From CAVSJA01 sp963728145 (GTDB lineage: Bacteria; Bacteroidota; Bacteroidia; Chitinophagales; Chitinophagaceae): 64,000 bases of DNA. The stretch lies in NCBI GenBank assembly GCA_963728145.1, contig CAVSJA010000007.1, positions 124,001 to 188,000 of the forward strand, written 5' to 3'. The position numbers and the translations under genes are program-made. Shown here piece after piece: positions 1 to 10,485 of this stretch. The notes under the pieces were generated by a model, which worked only from the letters and a program-made list of their open reading frames with translations, did no database searches and was not told the origin of the DNA. How positions within the stretch are numbered: position 1 is the stretch's first letter; each line of letters starts with the position of its first letter.

Positions 1-1
1 A

Positions 2-452
2 ATTCGATTCAGTTACACGTCTATCACAATTAACGGTTACGGTAAAGCGAATGCTATTCAATATGAATTAGGTTCAATCTGGCAGGTCACAGATCGAATT
101 CATTCCGCAATTCTTCTTGTAAATCCCTTTGGTGGAAGATTTGGAAATAACAAGATGGAAAAGTTTCCAAGCATCTATCGATTTGGATTAGGTTATAAAG
201 CATCCGAAAATGTTTTTGTCGCTATTGAAATGATCAAGGAGGAAGAGAGAGCGGTCAATTTCAATGCAGGCCTTTATTATTCTTTTGGAAAGAAGTTCTT
301 TCTGCAAGGTGGAATTCAAACACAAATTGCTTCTCCCTATTTGGCTTTTGGATATCAATTGAAAAAAATTAGGATCGAAACGCATTGCAGCTTATCATCC
401 GCAATTGGGTTTTAGTCCGGCGTTATCGTTGACTTTTTCAAGTAAGGAATGA
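2..452 (+). CDS. Outer-membrane beta-barrel protein, 3' part, frameshifted
   Basis: This is the end of a gene that begins before the window. Read from base 2 it shows alternating polar and aromatic strands (NAGLYYSFGKKFFLQGGI) typical of an outer-membrane barrel. The open frame runs to a stop at 413-415 after KIRIETH, but the neighbouring frame continues as AAYHPQLGFSPALSLTF and stops at 450-452, three bases before the next gene. That ending fits a barrel's last strand far better, so one base is probably missing or extra near 376-386. The family cannot be named from this fragment. Tight spacing suggests co-transcription with the helix-hairpin-helix gene downstream. Confidence 0.6.
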
Positions 453-455
453 AGA

Positions 456-2507
456 ATGAAATCAGTATTCATCATATTGATTTTGCTCTTTGTTGGGAAG
501 GGCTATTCACAGGAAACACAAGAGATCCAGTTGGAGAACCAGGCTGAACGCGAAGACGGTGAAAGAGAAGATGACTATTCTTTTCAGCAACTTGAATATT
601 TCAGAAAACATCAAATCAATATCAATAAATGTTCAGTTGAAGAATTGAGACAATTGGAATTGTTCACCGAATTACAATTGAACAATTTCATTCTTTACCG
701 AAGACAATTTGGAAACTTTATCAGTATTTACGAGATACAGGCCATTCCCGGCTGGGATATTGAACTCATTCGGAAAATACTTCCCTTCGTTACTATTAAG
801 GAAGAAATTGGAATTACTACAGACTTATTACATCGATTGAAAGGAGGGAATCATCAGCTATTGCTTCGGTTTGGGATTCCTCTATCAAAATCTGCGGAGT
901 ATTTATTACCAGATACGCTTTCTTCTGCCTATATGGGTAGCCCAATGAGATTATGGATCCGGTACAAATATCAATTCAAGCGTACACTTCAATTTGGATT
1001 TTCTGCTGATAAAGACGCGGGTGAAGAATTCTTTAAAGGAGCGCAGAAGAAAGGGTTTGACTTTTATTCATTTCATTTCTTCGTCAGGCAAGTGGGAATT
1101 ATGAAATCATTGGCAGTCGGCGATTACACTATTAATCTTGGCCAGGGATTATTGCAATGGCAAAATATGGCCTTTAAAAAATCTGCCGTTGTTATGGCGA
1201 TTAAAAGAGAAGGTGACATGGTCAGGCCTTATAATTCCGCTGCGGAATACGCCTTTCATCGCGGTGCAGCCATTAACCTAAGAAAGCAACGTTGGGACTT
1301 ACTGGCATTTGGTTCAATGCGAATCCTGAGTGCAAATCTTAAAGAAGACAGCTCGCAATTTTTTATCAGTTCCATTTCCAATTCAGGCTATCATCGTACA
1401 AAAAATGAATTACAGGATCGTAATCAATTGAAGATGTTTTCTGCCGGTCTTGCACTGCGATACATAAGAGATCAATGGCGGATTGGACTCAATTCAGTAC
1501 ACTATGCATTTAATAGACCAATACTGAAAGATTCTGAACCATATAATATTTATGCGTTTTCAGGAAATCGGTTATCTAATTATTCTGTTGATTATGATTA
1601 CACCTTTAAGAACATTCATCTCTTCGCTGAATTTGCAATTAATAACAGAACATTTAAACCGGCAACTATTCATGGAGCATTGATAAGTTTGGATAGGAGG
1701 GTTGATATTTCCTTGCTTTATCGAAGAATTCATCCTGCCTATCAAAGTTTCTTTTCGAATGCGTTTACAGAAACGACTCTACCCATCAACGAAAATGGAT
1801 TCTACACAGGTTTTTCAGTAAGGCCATTTCGTGGATGGACAATCGATGCGTACTATGATATTTATCGGTTTCCCTGGTTGAAGTTTAGAGTGAACTCATC
1901 AAGCGAAGGATATGACTATCTCGTTCAGGTAACTTACAAACCATCCAAACAAACGGAGCTATATGCGAGGTTTAAGACAGAATCAAAGCCAATTAACCAA
2001 TCAGGCAGTGATGAACCGCTTACTAAATTGATCAATCCGGTGAAGAAAGATTGGAGAATTCAATTGAACTTTCGGCTGAATGAGGCGATTTTGATACGTC
2101 AACGTCTAAATATTCTATGTATCACTCAAGAAAATGACCGGAATCAATTCGGCTTTCTCTGGTTTACGGATTTCATATATAAACCGCTGATGAAGACATA
2201 TTCAGGCAATTTCAGGTTTCAATACTTTGAATCTGATAGTTACGATAGCAGGATCTACGCTTTTGAGAACGATGTCGCATTTAGCAACTCCATCCCGTCC
2301 TTTTCTGGCGGGGGATACCGCTTATATATAAACCTGCACCTGGACATTAAAGGATTGTGTCGATTGAAGAATAAACTTAATATAGACCTCTGGTTTAAGG
2401 CTTCACAAACGATTGCAGGCCACAGTCTTGGTACCAATGGAGCAATATCTGGTACAGACGGTCAAAATTTTCCAGAATTAAAATTTCAATTTGCATTGGG
2501 TTGGTAA
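456..2507 (+). CDS. Helix-hairpin-helix domain outer-membrane protein
   Basis: 683 residues with an N-terminal signal peptide (MKSVFIILILLFVGKGYSQ). Residues about 50-110 contain two ComEA-like helix-hairpin-helix segments: ININKCSVEELRQLELF and YEIQAIPGWDIELIRKILPF. The remainder is rich in alternating aromatic and polar strands such as FGFSADKDAGEEFF and ends in FQFALGW, as expected for an outer-membrane barrel with a terminal aromatic residue. HHH motifs usually bind DNA; in this secreted Bacteroidota architecture the role is not established, though DNA uptake or binding is possible. ATG at 456 follows the preceding gene by three bases. The domain assignment is firm, the function is not. 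Confidence 0.75.
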   Translation: MKSVFIILILLFVGKGYSQETQEIQLENQAEREDGEREDDYSFQQLEYFRKHQININKCSVEELRQLELFTELQLNNFILYRRQFGNFISIYEIQAIPGWDIELIRKILPFVTIKEEIGITTDLLHRLKGGNHQLLLRFGIPLSKSAEYLLPDTLSSAYMGSPMRLWIRYKYQFKRTLQFGFSADKDAGEEFFKGAQKKGFDFYSFHFFVRQVGIMKSLAVGDYTINLGQGLLQWQNMAFKKSAVVMAIKREGDMVRPYNSAAEYAFHRGAAINLRKQRWDLLAFGSMRILSANLKEDSSQFFISSISNSGYHRTKNELQDRNQLKMFSAGLALRYIRDQWRIGLNSVHYAFNRPILKDSEPYNIYAFSGNRLSNYSVDYDYTFKNIHLFAEFAINNRTFKPATIHGALISLDRRVDISLLYRRIHPAYQSFFSNAFTETTLPINENGFYTGFSVRPFRGWTIDAYYDIYRFPWLKFRVNSSSEGYDYLVQVTYKPSKQTELYARFKTESKPINQSGSDEPLTKLINPVKKDWRIQLNFRLNEAILIRQRLNILCITQENDRNQFGFLWFTDFIYKPLMKTYSGNFRFQYFESDSYDSRIYAFENDVAFSNSIPSFSGGGYRLYINLHLDIKGLCRLKNKLNIDLWFKASQTIAGHSLGTNGAISGTDGQNFPELKFQFALGW

Positions 2508-2594
2508 AAAAATACCCTTTTTTTGCAGCATCATAAGATTTTTTGTTGTCTACAAGTAACCTTATTCTGCCTCCGACCCTGTTTTAACAATAAT

Positions 2595-2623
2595 TTGACG
2601 GAAAGTAAAACTTCATATATTTA
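2595..2623 (+). promoter_or_regulatory. Candidate Bacteroidota-type promoter of the susC-like operon
   Basis: TTG at 2595-2597 is followed after 18 bases by TATATTTA at 2616-2623. This resembles the Bacteroidota -33 TTG and -7 TAnnTTTG elements, differing only in the final base. It lies about 30 bases upstream of the ATG at 2654, in an A+T-rich spacer that has no other obvious signal. The match is by eye only. Confidence 0.4.
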
Positions 2624-2653
2624 CGCCTCCAAAAATTAAAAATTAACAGTCAC

Positions 2654-5600
2654 ATGAGAAAAACTCTATCACTGCTTGCAGTGCTGGTACTGGCCTCAGT
2701 ATTTGCACTTGCACAAACCCGGGCCATAACCGGGCAAGTGAAGGATGACAAAGGAGACCCTATATCCTTCGCGTCCGTCCAGATCAAGGGTACCACAAAG
2801 GGTACTACTACAGATGCCAATGGTAATTTCAGAATCGAAGCTCAGACTGGAGATGTATTAGTGATCTCTGCGGTTGGAAGCAAGGAGAGGGAAGTTGCGA
2901 TTGGTAGCAGCAATACCTACAATGTAGGACTCGAAAAAGCCGGCAACCTTCAGGAAGTAGTTGTGACCGCTTTGGGTGTACAAAAACAACCTAAAGAACT
3001 TGGTTATTCTGTTGCCCGGGTTAAGGGTTCGGAACTATCGCAAGCGAAGCCAACCAATTTACAGAATGGACTTGTTGGTAAGGTTTCTGGTTTAAATGTT
3101 ACAACAGCTAATAATGGTGTATTTGCTGATACGAGGATCATCCTCCGTGGTATTCGTTCACTTACAGGTAATAACCAACCATTGCTTGTTGTGGATGGTT
3201 CTCCGATGAACCTTGGTTTTATGAACTCGCTTAACCCTAATGACGTTGAAAGCGTAAACGTACTGAAAGGTGCAAACGCTTCTGCGCTTTATGGTCCAGA
3301 TGGTGTAAACGGTGTGATCGTTGTTACCACTAAAAAAGGTGGAAGCAGAACAAGACCGAACATCAATGTAAGTAATACGACTTTGTTTGAAAAACTCGCG
3401 ATCCTTCCGGATTTCCAAACACTGTTTGGTAGCGGTTCTTCTTATAACTCATTTGGTGATGGTATCTACGATCCGATCGAGAACCAAAGCTGGGGTGCAA
3501 GATTCGATGGAAGAGATACAATCATTGGTCGTCCCGACGAGAATGGTAACATTCAAAAAGTTCCTTACCAATCAAATGATGGAGAAAAAAGAGAATTCTT
3601 CAATACCGGCCTTACATTACAGAATGACATTTCAATTTCATCAGGAGATGATAGAGGAAGCTTTTATCTTTCTTTACAGGATGTAGTAGTTAAGGGTGTA
3701 GTTCCAGATGATCAGGCAAGAAGAACTTCTTTCCGTCTCAATGCCCGCCGTCAGTACGGAAAAGTAAGCATAGGTGCTAACCTGAACTATACATTGGGTA
3801 CATACGATATCACAAACTCGCCTGGCCCCACATACTGGTATGTTATCAATACTCCGCATAACGCACCATTGACCAGGTATAAAGATTTTGTGAATGACAA
3901 CTGGTCAAATCACAACCATTTTTTCAATGACTATTATCCGAATCCATACGAGGATTTGAGACAATATAGAGGTGAAGGTCGCAGCGATGATCTGTTTGGA
4001 AACCTGGAAGTGAGCTTTAAGCCCGTTTCCTGGATCACGATTACTGATCGTCTCGGTATGACCATTTCAAATGCAACTAACAAGAATACCCGTAGCGCGA
4101 TCTTCTATTCTGAGTATGCTTTGCATAGCGGAAGGTCAATCAGCGCAACTGGTAACGTTACAGCAAACGTAAGTGACGGAAGTGGTTTCGGCAACCGCGT
4201 TAACAACGAGTTGATCGCAACTGCCGAAAAAACATTTGGTGATTTCGAAGTGAAAGTTCTTGCTGGTAACCTCGTTCGCCAGACATACTCTAAGAGCATT
4301 TCAGTTTCAGGTAACAACCTCGTTATCCCGACGCTGTTCAACGTAGGCAACCGTACAGGTGAGCCTGGTGCTGGTGAAAGCAATTCACGCACTCGTCTCG
4401 TATCTGCTTTCGGTAGTGTTGGATTTAGCTATAAGAACTGGGCATTTATAGAATTCACTGGCCGTAATGACTGGGACAGCCGTCTTCCTGTAGATGCGAA
4501 TTCTTACTTCTATCCAGGTGTGAACGCAGCTGTTGTATTGACAGATGCTATCTCTTCTCTTGGAAGTAACAAGACTCTCACATACGCTAAGTTGAAAGCT
4601 GCATGGAACAAAGCGGGTAACGTTAACATCGGTGTTTATCAACTGGAATCTAACTTCTCAGTATCGGGTGCATTCCCTTACGGTTCATTGCCAGGATACA
4701 CTGCAGGAGATGTGATCAACAATCCATTCATTCGTCCTGAGATTGTTGAATCATATGAAGTAGGTGCTGAATTTGCATTCCTCGATAACAGGATCTCATT
4801 CGAAGCTGCCTATTACTATCAAGACAATAACGACCAGGTAATTTCTGTACAGATCTCTCAAGCCACAGGATTTACCAATGCCTTGTTGAACGCAGCAAAG
4901 TTTGTCAACAAAGGATTTGAATTCGACCTCAAACTTACCCCAGTAATTAAGTCTGGTAAGTTTACCTGGAACTTCGGCGGTAACTTCAGCATTAATGACA
5001 GTAAGGTTAATGAAGTATATGGCGACCTGAATGAATTGGGAATCGGAAATACTTCTTATGTGATCAAGGGTTATCCCGCTTATACTCATAAGTTGACTGA
5101 TTGGTTAAGGGATTCACTTGGTCGCGTGATCATTGATCCGGCGAGCGGTTATCCAAACCAGGATCCAGCTTTAAAGATCTATGGAAGAACAAATCCAAAG
5201 TATATCGTTGGTTTGAATACCGATCTTAAGTTGGAATGGTTTCACCCTCAGAGCAGTTGCTGAATATCGTGGTGGACATTATATCTACAACTCTGTTGGT
5301 TTCTCACTTGGATTTACTGGTATCGATGCGCTTTCTGCAACCAATGCACGTCAGCGTTTCGTGTTCCCGAATTCAGTTTATTGGGATGGTTCCAAATATG
5401 TTCCCAATACCAATATCGTAGTTACCAATGCACACTACGACTTCTTACAGGCGGCTCGCTTCCGTAATGTTAATACTAACTATTACACAAGCGCTTCATT
5501 CTGGAAACTTCGTGAAGTGGTATTGAGCTATGATATTCCTTCAAAATGGCTGGGTGATGGCAAAGTTGTTAAGAGAGCAAGTGTTGCGCTGATCGGAAGA

Positions 5601-5744
5601 AACCTGTTGACGCTTCGTCCGGACACCAACCAGTGGACAGATCCTGAGTTCTCAAACACAACCGGAAACGCTGTTGGTACAACAACAATTAACCAGACTC
5701 CGCCAACACGTTTGATGGGATTCAATGTGAACCTGACATTCTAA
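2654..5744 (+). CDS. SusC/RagA-family TonB-dependent outer-membrane receptor, frameshifted
   Basis: Signal peptide (MRKTLSLLAVLVLASVFALAQ), carboxypeptidase-regulatory-like domain (ITGQVKDDKGDPISFASVQI), TonB-dependent plug with LRGIRSL and PLLVVDGSPM, then a large barrel. With its SusD partner it would import a nutrient across the outer membrane using TonB energy. The first frame ends at 5263 after DLKLEWFHPQSSC. Removing one T at 5231-5232 gives DLKWNGFTLRAVAEYRGG and an uninterrupted frame to 5744, ending GFNVNLTF, about 1029 residues, normal for the family. The stretch after the break keeps full family character, so this is either a very recent mutation or an indel-type sequencing error. 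The substrate cannot be inferred because no glycan enzymes sit beside it. Confidence 0.9.
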
Positions 5745-5772
5745 ACTAAAATCAACTTAAAGAGTTAGAATT

Positions 5773-7458
5773 ATGAAAAAAGTAACTATAAAAATATTAT
5801 TCGGATCAGTTCTCTTCGCCACTATTGCAGGTGGTTGTAAGAAAGCCTGGTTTGATATCAATAAGGACCCGAATACTGCCGTGGAGAGCAATATCTCTCC
5901 AGACCTGGTATTGCCTGCGGCCTTATTGACTGCTGCCAACCGTACCACCACTGCCTATGGCTTTGTAGGTAACTGGGTTGGTTATACAGCTCCGGGAGCA
6001 AACTATGCGCCTTCAACTGAAGAACAAGGTTATCAATTGACGACCAACTTCGCTGCGGATCGTTTTGGAAACCTGATGAACAACGCGTATGACTTCGAAT
6101 TCATGGACGCGAAGGGTGGGGCAACAAACCAAACCTTCTATCAGGGTATCGGCAAGCTTATGAAGTCGCTTGCTTTTACCGAAGCAGTACAATTATATAA
6201 TGATGTACCGTATTCAGAAGCGTTGAAAAGTCTCGCAGTAATCAGACCCAAGTATGATCCAGGCATGGCGGTATACGAGGGTGCAATGAAGAACCTTGAC
6301 TCTGCTATAGCGCTTATAAAGAATGCTGTTGAGTCTGAAAATGTCAGGATTCATGATGCAGACATCATGTTCCATGCCGATAAGACGATGTGGATTAAGT
6401 TTGCAAATACGCTGAAGCTTCGCTTACTGATGCACCAGGCAAATCGCGCTGATCGTGCGGCGTACATCACTGCTGAAATCGCAAAGATCACAGCAGAGGG
6501 TACAGGCTTCCTTGGTTCAGGTCAGAATGCTGCTTTGAATCCGGGCTACCAACAGGATAAACCAAATGCTTTTTATGCAACATATGGTTTTACGCAAACG
6601 GGTACTCCTGCAACAGACTTCTGGAGAGCAAACGTAGTAGCGATGAACTACTATAAGCTCAACCAGGATCCAAGACTCGGTAATTTTTATAAGCCAACAG
6701 TAAATCCGGTTCCTGGTGGTTCACCAGAGCCATTCTCACAACCGGCGCCTACGACTCATCGTGGTAACCAATATGGTCTTCCGATCAATAACATTGCGTA
6801 TCCTTTCCAAACCGCAAATTTTGTATCTCAGCCTGGTGGTATTGCTACTGCCGGCGCAGTTTCAGCTTCATCTGTAGGATTGATTAAGGGCTATAACGCA
6901 GCTCTCTGGATCATGACTTCAGTTGAGAGTCTTTTCCTTCAAGCTGAAGCTATCGCTCGTGGTTTGATTCCCGGCGATGCAAAGACTGCATATATGAATG
7001 CTGTGAAAGAATCATTCCTGTGGTTGAATACTGGTGGAAGCCAGGCAGCAGCAACAACTGCGTTCAATACATGGTATGCTGACCAGGACGCAGCAAACAA
7101 TGCTGATGTGAGCTGGGATGATGCTGCTACACCAGTCGCAAAAATGCGCACGCTGGTGTTCCAGAAATATCTGGCGTTGAATCAAATTGCTAACCTGGAA
7201 ACATGGAATGACTTCCGTCGTTTTACTGGTGGTGCTCCACAGGTTGATCCTGATCCGGCAGTATACGCAGCGGGTAAAACCGGTGCTGGAACTTATCCTT
7301 ACCTGGATCTTTCTCAAAATCCTGGTAGAACATCACAGATTATTCCTGTCCGCCTGCTTTATCCTCAAAGAGAACTTAACCTCAATGAAGTTAATGTTCC
7401 TCAATTGGGTCGTAAATCAGGTGACCAGTTTGCTGGAAAAATATGGTGGATGCCATAA
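5773..7458 (+). CDS. SusD/RagB-type outer-membrane lipoprotein (SusD-like_2 family)
   Basis: 561 residues starting with a lipoprotein signal; the lipobox cysteine is C22 (ATIAGGC). FDINKDPNTAVESNISPDLV and the helical TPR-like body match the SusD-like_2 group, surface-exposed substrate-binding partners of SusC-like receptors. It starts 28 bases after the receptor gene and is clearly in the same operon. Late features such as FLQAEAIARGLI and FQKYLALNQIANLETWNDFR are typical of this group. It should sit as a lid on the receptor barrel. The ligand is unknown. Confidence 0.9.
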   Translation: MKKVTIKILFGSVLFATIAGGCKKAWFDINKDPNTAVESNISPDLVLPAALLTAANRTTTAYGFVGNWVGYTAPGANYAPSTEEQGYQLTTNFAADRFGNLMNNAYDFEFMDAKGGATNQTFYQGIGKLMKSLAFTEAVQLYNDVPYSEALKSLAVIRPKYDPGMAVYEGAMKNLDSAIALIKNAVESENVRIHDADIMFHADKTMWIKFANTLKLRLLMHQANRADRAAYITAEIAKITAEGTGFLGSGQNAALNPGYQQDKPNAFYATYGFTQTGTPATDFWRANVVAMNYYKLNQDPRLGNFYKPTVNPVPGGSPEPFSQPAPTTHRGNQYGLPINNIAYPFQTANFVSQPGGIATAGAVSASSVGLIKGYNAALWIMTSVESLFLQAEAIARGLIPGDAKTAYMNAVKESFLWLNTGGSQAAATTAFNTWYADQDAANNADVSWDDAATPVAKMRTLVFQKYLALNQIANLETWNDFRRFTGGAPQVDPDPAVYAAGKTGAGTYPYLDLSQNPGRTSQIIPVRLLYPQRELNLNEVNVPQLGRKSGDQFAGKIWWMP

Positions 7459-7494
7459 TAATTATTGACAATAAATAATTAAAGAAAAAATAAA

Positions 7495-8424
7495 ATGAGA
7501 AAATTCTTAAACATAGCAGTAGTCGCAGGAATGAGCTCTGTGCTGTTTAGTTCGTGCTTGAAAGATACTCCTGTCACAGATTACACTGAAAATGCGATCA
7601 AGCCGGTTGTGCTTGTTCCGAACGGGAATTTCCCGCGCACTTCTTCAGTTACTCCACTTGCACTTGAAATCAGCCCGGCTCCTTATGAATTGAGGGTATA
7701 TGCGAGAGTTTCCTGGAGCAAACCATTGGGTAAAAGCGTGGATGTAACTTTCAAGGAAGATGATGCAGCAATTGCGGCTTACAACACGACATTCGGTAGC
7801 AACTGGGTGAAGTTGAACGCAACTGCATATACTATTCCTTCTTTAAAGGTGACTATTCCGGCTGGTGCGCAAGAAGCATACATTCCAGTTCAGATTTTCC
7901 CTGATAAGGTAGATGCTACTAAAGCAAATATTCTGGCATTCACAATCACTGATGCCTCCGGAGAAACTGTTGCTACAAACTATCAAACAGTTCTTACTCC
8001 GATCCTCCTTAAGAATATTTATGAGGATGACTATACTGTAACCGGCTATTTCCATCACCCATCCGCTCCACGTGCTATTAACGCAACGAAGTATTTCGCT
8101 ACCGTTGCAGGCGACAGAGTGGAAGGGCAGCTTGGTGACCTTGCAGGTTGGGCCTTCAGAATTACTGTTGCTGGTACAGCCGTTTCTAACTGGGAAGGTG
8201 TGGGAGCTGCTCCTGCAGTACCTGGTTCTGGATTGATGTCAGCGGATAATCCAGGCGGATTGCCATTCCCGGCACCTGCCCCTGGCACAGCTCCGTGGGT
8301 ACATACAACCTATAATAACAGTTATGATCCTGCAACCAAAACTTTCTGGCTGCATTACGGATATAACGGTACGAATGATGCTACGAGGTCAAGACAGATC
8401 TACGAAAAGTGGGTAAGATTATGA
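7495..8424 (+). CDS. DUF1735-domain surface lipoprotein
   Basis: 309 residues; lipoprotein signal with C21 (VLFSSC). Residues about 45-165 (YARVSWSKPLGKSVDVTFK, IPAGAQEAYIPVQIF) look like the DUF1735 (BT_3987-like N-terminal) domain often encoded third in SusC/SusD operons. A C-terminal domain of about 130 residues rich in Gly, Pro and aromatic residues (FWLHYGYNGTNDATRSR) is probably a second beta-sandwich. It follows the susD-like gene by 36 bases and is followed by a strong terminator, so it is the last gene of the operon. Likely an accessory ligand-binding lipoprotein; the ligand is unknown. Confidence 0.8.
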   Translation: MRKFLNIAVVAGMSSVLFSSCLKDTPVTDYTENAIKPVVLVPNGNFPRTSSVTPLALEISPAPYELRVYARVSWSKPLGKSVDVTFKEDDAAIAAYNTTFGSNWVKLNATAYTIPSLKVTIPAGAQEAYIPVQIFPDKVDATKANILAFTITDASGETVATNYQTVLTPILLKNIYEDDYTVTGYFHHPSAPRAINATKYFATVAGDRVEGQLGDLAGWAFRITVAGTAVSNWEGVGAAPAVPGSGLMSADNPGGLPFPAPAPGTAPWVHTTYNNSYDPATKTFWLHYGYNGTNDATRSRQIYEKWVRL

Positions 8425-8449
8425 GAAACTCCTGCCAACTATAACGAAG

Positions 8450-8476
8450 GGGCTATTCGAAGGAATAGCCCTTTTT
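8450..8476 (+). terminator. Intrinsic terminator after the susCD-like operon
   Basis: Perfect 9-bp stem GGGCTATTC (8450-8458) with GAATAGCCC (8463-8471), four-base loop, followed directly by TTTTT. It lies 26 bases after the DUF1735 gene. Confidence 0.9.
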
Positions 8477-8529
8477 ATTTCAATATTTATCTGACAAGGT
8501 CATTGTTTATTAATTGATAGTTTTGAAAA

Positions 8530-9621
8530 ATGTTTCGCAGCCTAATTGGATTCTTAATTATTCTCCTTCTGTTTAGTTGTTCTAACGAATCTGGAAAAAC
8601 GCTAATCAGGGCAACAAAGGTTAACGTTCACCTGGAGAATGCATATAACCAAAGGGTTTTTCTTGAAGCGATACCCATACTTGATCAAAAACTGAGGAGA
8701 ATAGATTCTGCTTCTATCAAAGAGAGGCAGGAGACACATTCGTTTGAAATAAATGACAGTGTTGAGAACCTGTACCAGGTCAGGATCGCCAATTCTCCAA
8801 TGAAGATTGTATTCATAAATGACCAACCTGAAGTGGATATCTACATAGACTTCTTTAATCCAGATACTGCAAACGTTAAACGATCACAGGCTACCAACAC
8901 GCTTCATGACTTTCTCACGAAGATGCGTTTAACAAATGTCAATGTGGAAAACTCGTCCACATTCGGTGGGATCTATTCAAAAGGAAATATTGCCGAACAA
9001 CAAAAAGCATATAGGGATTTCGTGGACACAGTTTCCAGCCCTGCCTCCGCGCTGTATATTTTTAATGCAGTAGATTATGGAAATGACTACGCCGGTTTGA
9101 GGAAACTAATCAATGGCTTGCATAACCGATTTCCTATTCATCCCGGCATTAAGAGTTTAAAGAAAGAAACCGACGATTATATTTCAATATTTGAGGAAGA
9201 GTTAAATGTGAATGATCTGGCTCCGGATCTGACTCTTGCTGATTCGTCAGGAAATCAATTCTCGCTTTCGTCTCTAAAAGGGAAATATATTTTGCTTGAT
9301 TTCTGGGCTGCATGGAGTTCAAGTTGCCGGGCTTTAAGTCCGGAAAAACTCAAAACCTGGAATCAGTACAAATCCAGGAATTTTACCATTGTAAGTATTT
9401 CTCTTGATCCTGATCAGGAATACTGGAAAAAGGTAATTATCGCAGACAAATATAAATGGCCTCAAATGAATGATCCGAATGTATGGACAGGGAAAGCTAT
9501 CAAGGCCTATAAGTTCGACAGCATCCCTTTTAATTTCCTTATTAACCCCGATGGAAGAATTATTGCGAAAGCGATTTATGGGGATTCTTTAAGGAAAAAG
9601 CTATCGGAAATCTTGCCTTAA
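8530..9621 (+). CDS. Thioredoxin-fold lipoprotein (DUF4369/TlpA-like) lacking the first active-site cysteine
   Basis: 363 residues. Lipoprotein signal with C17 (LLLFSC), an N-terminal domain of about 200 residues resembling DUF4369, then an AhpC/TSA-TlpA thioredoxin domain from about residue 230 (NDLAPDLTLADSSGNQFSLS). The usual WCxxC motif reads W262-S263-S264-S265-C266, so the nucleophilic cysteine is serine and only the resolving one remains. Family members normally keep envelope or cytochrome thiols reduced; this copy probably cannot do ordinary disulfide exchange. The cis-proline region (FDSIPFNFLINPDG) is intact. It sits between the uptake operon terminator and an unknown secreted protein. 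Confidence 0.8.
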   Translation: MFRSLIGFLIILLLFSCSNESGKTLIRATKVNVHLENAYNQRVFLEAIPILDQKLRRIDSASIKERQETHSFEINDSVENLYQVRIANSPMKIVFINDQPEVDIYIDFFNPDTANVKRSQATNTLHDFLTKMRLTNVNVENSSTFGGIYSKGNIAEQQKAYRDFVDTVSSPASALYIFNAVDYGNDYAGLRKLINGLHNRFPIHPGIKSLKKETDDYISIFEEELNVNDLAPDLTLADSSGNQFSLSSLKGKYILLDFWAAWSSSCRALSPEKLKTWNQYKSRNFTIVSISLDPDQEYWKKVIIADKYKWPQMNDPNVWTGKAIKAYKFDSIPFNFLINPDGRIIAKAIYGDSLRKKLSEILP

Positions 9622-9680
9622 AAACTTATTTTTGAAGACAGCTATGAAATTGACGCGGATGCTTATACGTTAAAAATAAA

Positions 9681-10445
9681 ATGATGAAAAAACTTGTTCT
9701 GCTTACAGTTGTTTTTCTGGTAATTTCTCAGTTTTCTGGTTACACTCAATCCAACGCATTACTTGCGCCAAGGTTTGAGACCTCTGGACTTTCCGATATT
9801 CAACTCCAAAATAATTTCAACAATTTCATGCTGCAAACGCATTCTCAATTCGCAAAGGGGCAGTTGAATGAATTTACAGGATTGGGAGGAACTCAACGAT
9901 ATTTTTCCAATGTATGGCTTGCCGGTACGGCAACAAATCCGCAGGATGTGACACTAGGCAATCCTTTTGTTTTCAATTTTGATTTTAAGGAACACGAATT
10001 ATATGCACAGTGGAGAGACACGGCAATTGTTGTAAACAACAATTTTCTCAAATCATTTATGATTTTGGAGAACGGTCAGCCACATTATTTTCTTCGTGCG
10101 CCAACTATTCATTTGAAATACTTCTTCGAGTCTTTAGGATATGATCCGGAACTAAAAAAGGACCGGGTTCAATTGTTGAAATTGAGGACGGTAAAAACCA
10201 TAAAAGCAAACAAGAACGACTACGCGACAACTTTTAATGGAGATTATTCGGATAAAATGAAGAATGAAATCGAATACTATCTTATGATGCCGGATAATAC
10301 TCACGTAAGAGTTAAGCTTACCAAAAAAGCTATTTCCGCTGCATTGCCAGCTTACGCGGATAAAATCAACGAGTATTTTGCAGTACATAATGACAAACTC
10401 GATGATCGTTCCGCAGGAGACCTGATAAAGTATATTAATCAGTAA
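9681..10445 (+). CDS. Secreted protein of unknown function
   Basis: 254 residues with a signal peptide (MMKKLVLLTVVFLVISQFSGYTQ). I do not recognise the family. The mature part is soluble and mixed alpha/beta, with strands such as FVFNFDFKEHELYAQWRD and a lysine-rich centre (KTIKANKNDYATTF). There is no lipobox, membrane helix or obvious catalytic motif. It is 59 bases after the thioredoxin-fold gene on the same strand and may be co-transcribed with it. Probably an exported periplasmic or surface protein. Confidence 0.65.
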   Translation: MMKKLVLLTVVFLVISQFSGYTQSNALLAPRFETSGLSDIQLQNNFNNFMLQTHSQFAKGQLNEFTGLGGTQRYFSNVWLAGTATNPQDVTLGNPFVFNFDFKEHELYAQWRDTAIVVNNNFLKSFMILENGQPHYFLRAPTIHLKYFFESLGYDPELKKDRVQLLKLRTVKTIKANKNDYATTFNGDYSDKMKNEIEYYLMMPDNTHVRVKLTKKAISAALPAYADKINEYFAVHNDKLDDRSAGDLIKYINQ

Positions 10446-10485
10446 CTGGAACTCTCTCCCTATTTTTGCGTTTCAATCACTAAAA

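Noticed and set aside
2654..8424. Polysaccharide utilisation locus
   Set aside because: SusC, SusD and DUF1735 are present, but no glycoside hydrolase, lyase or sugar regulator is nearby, so the substrate class cannot be claimed.
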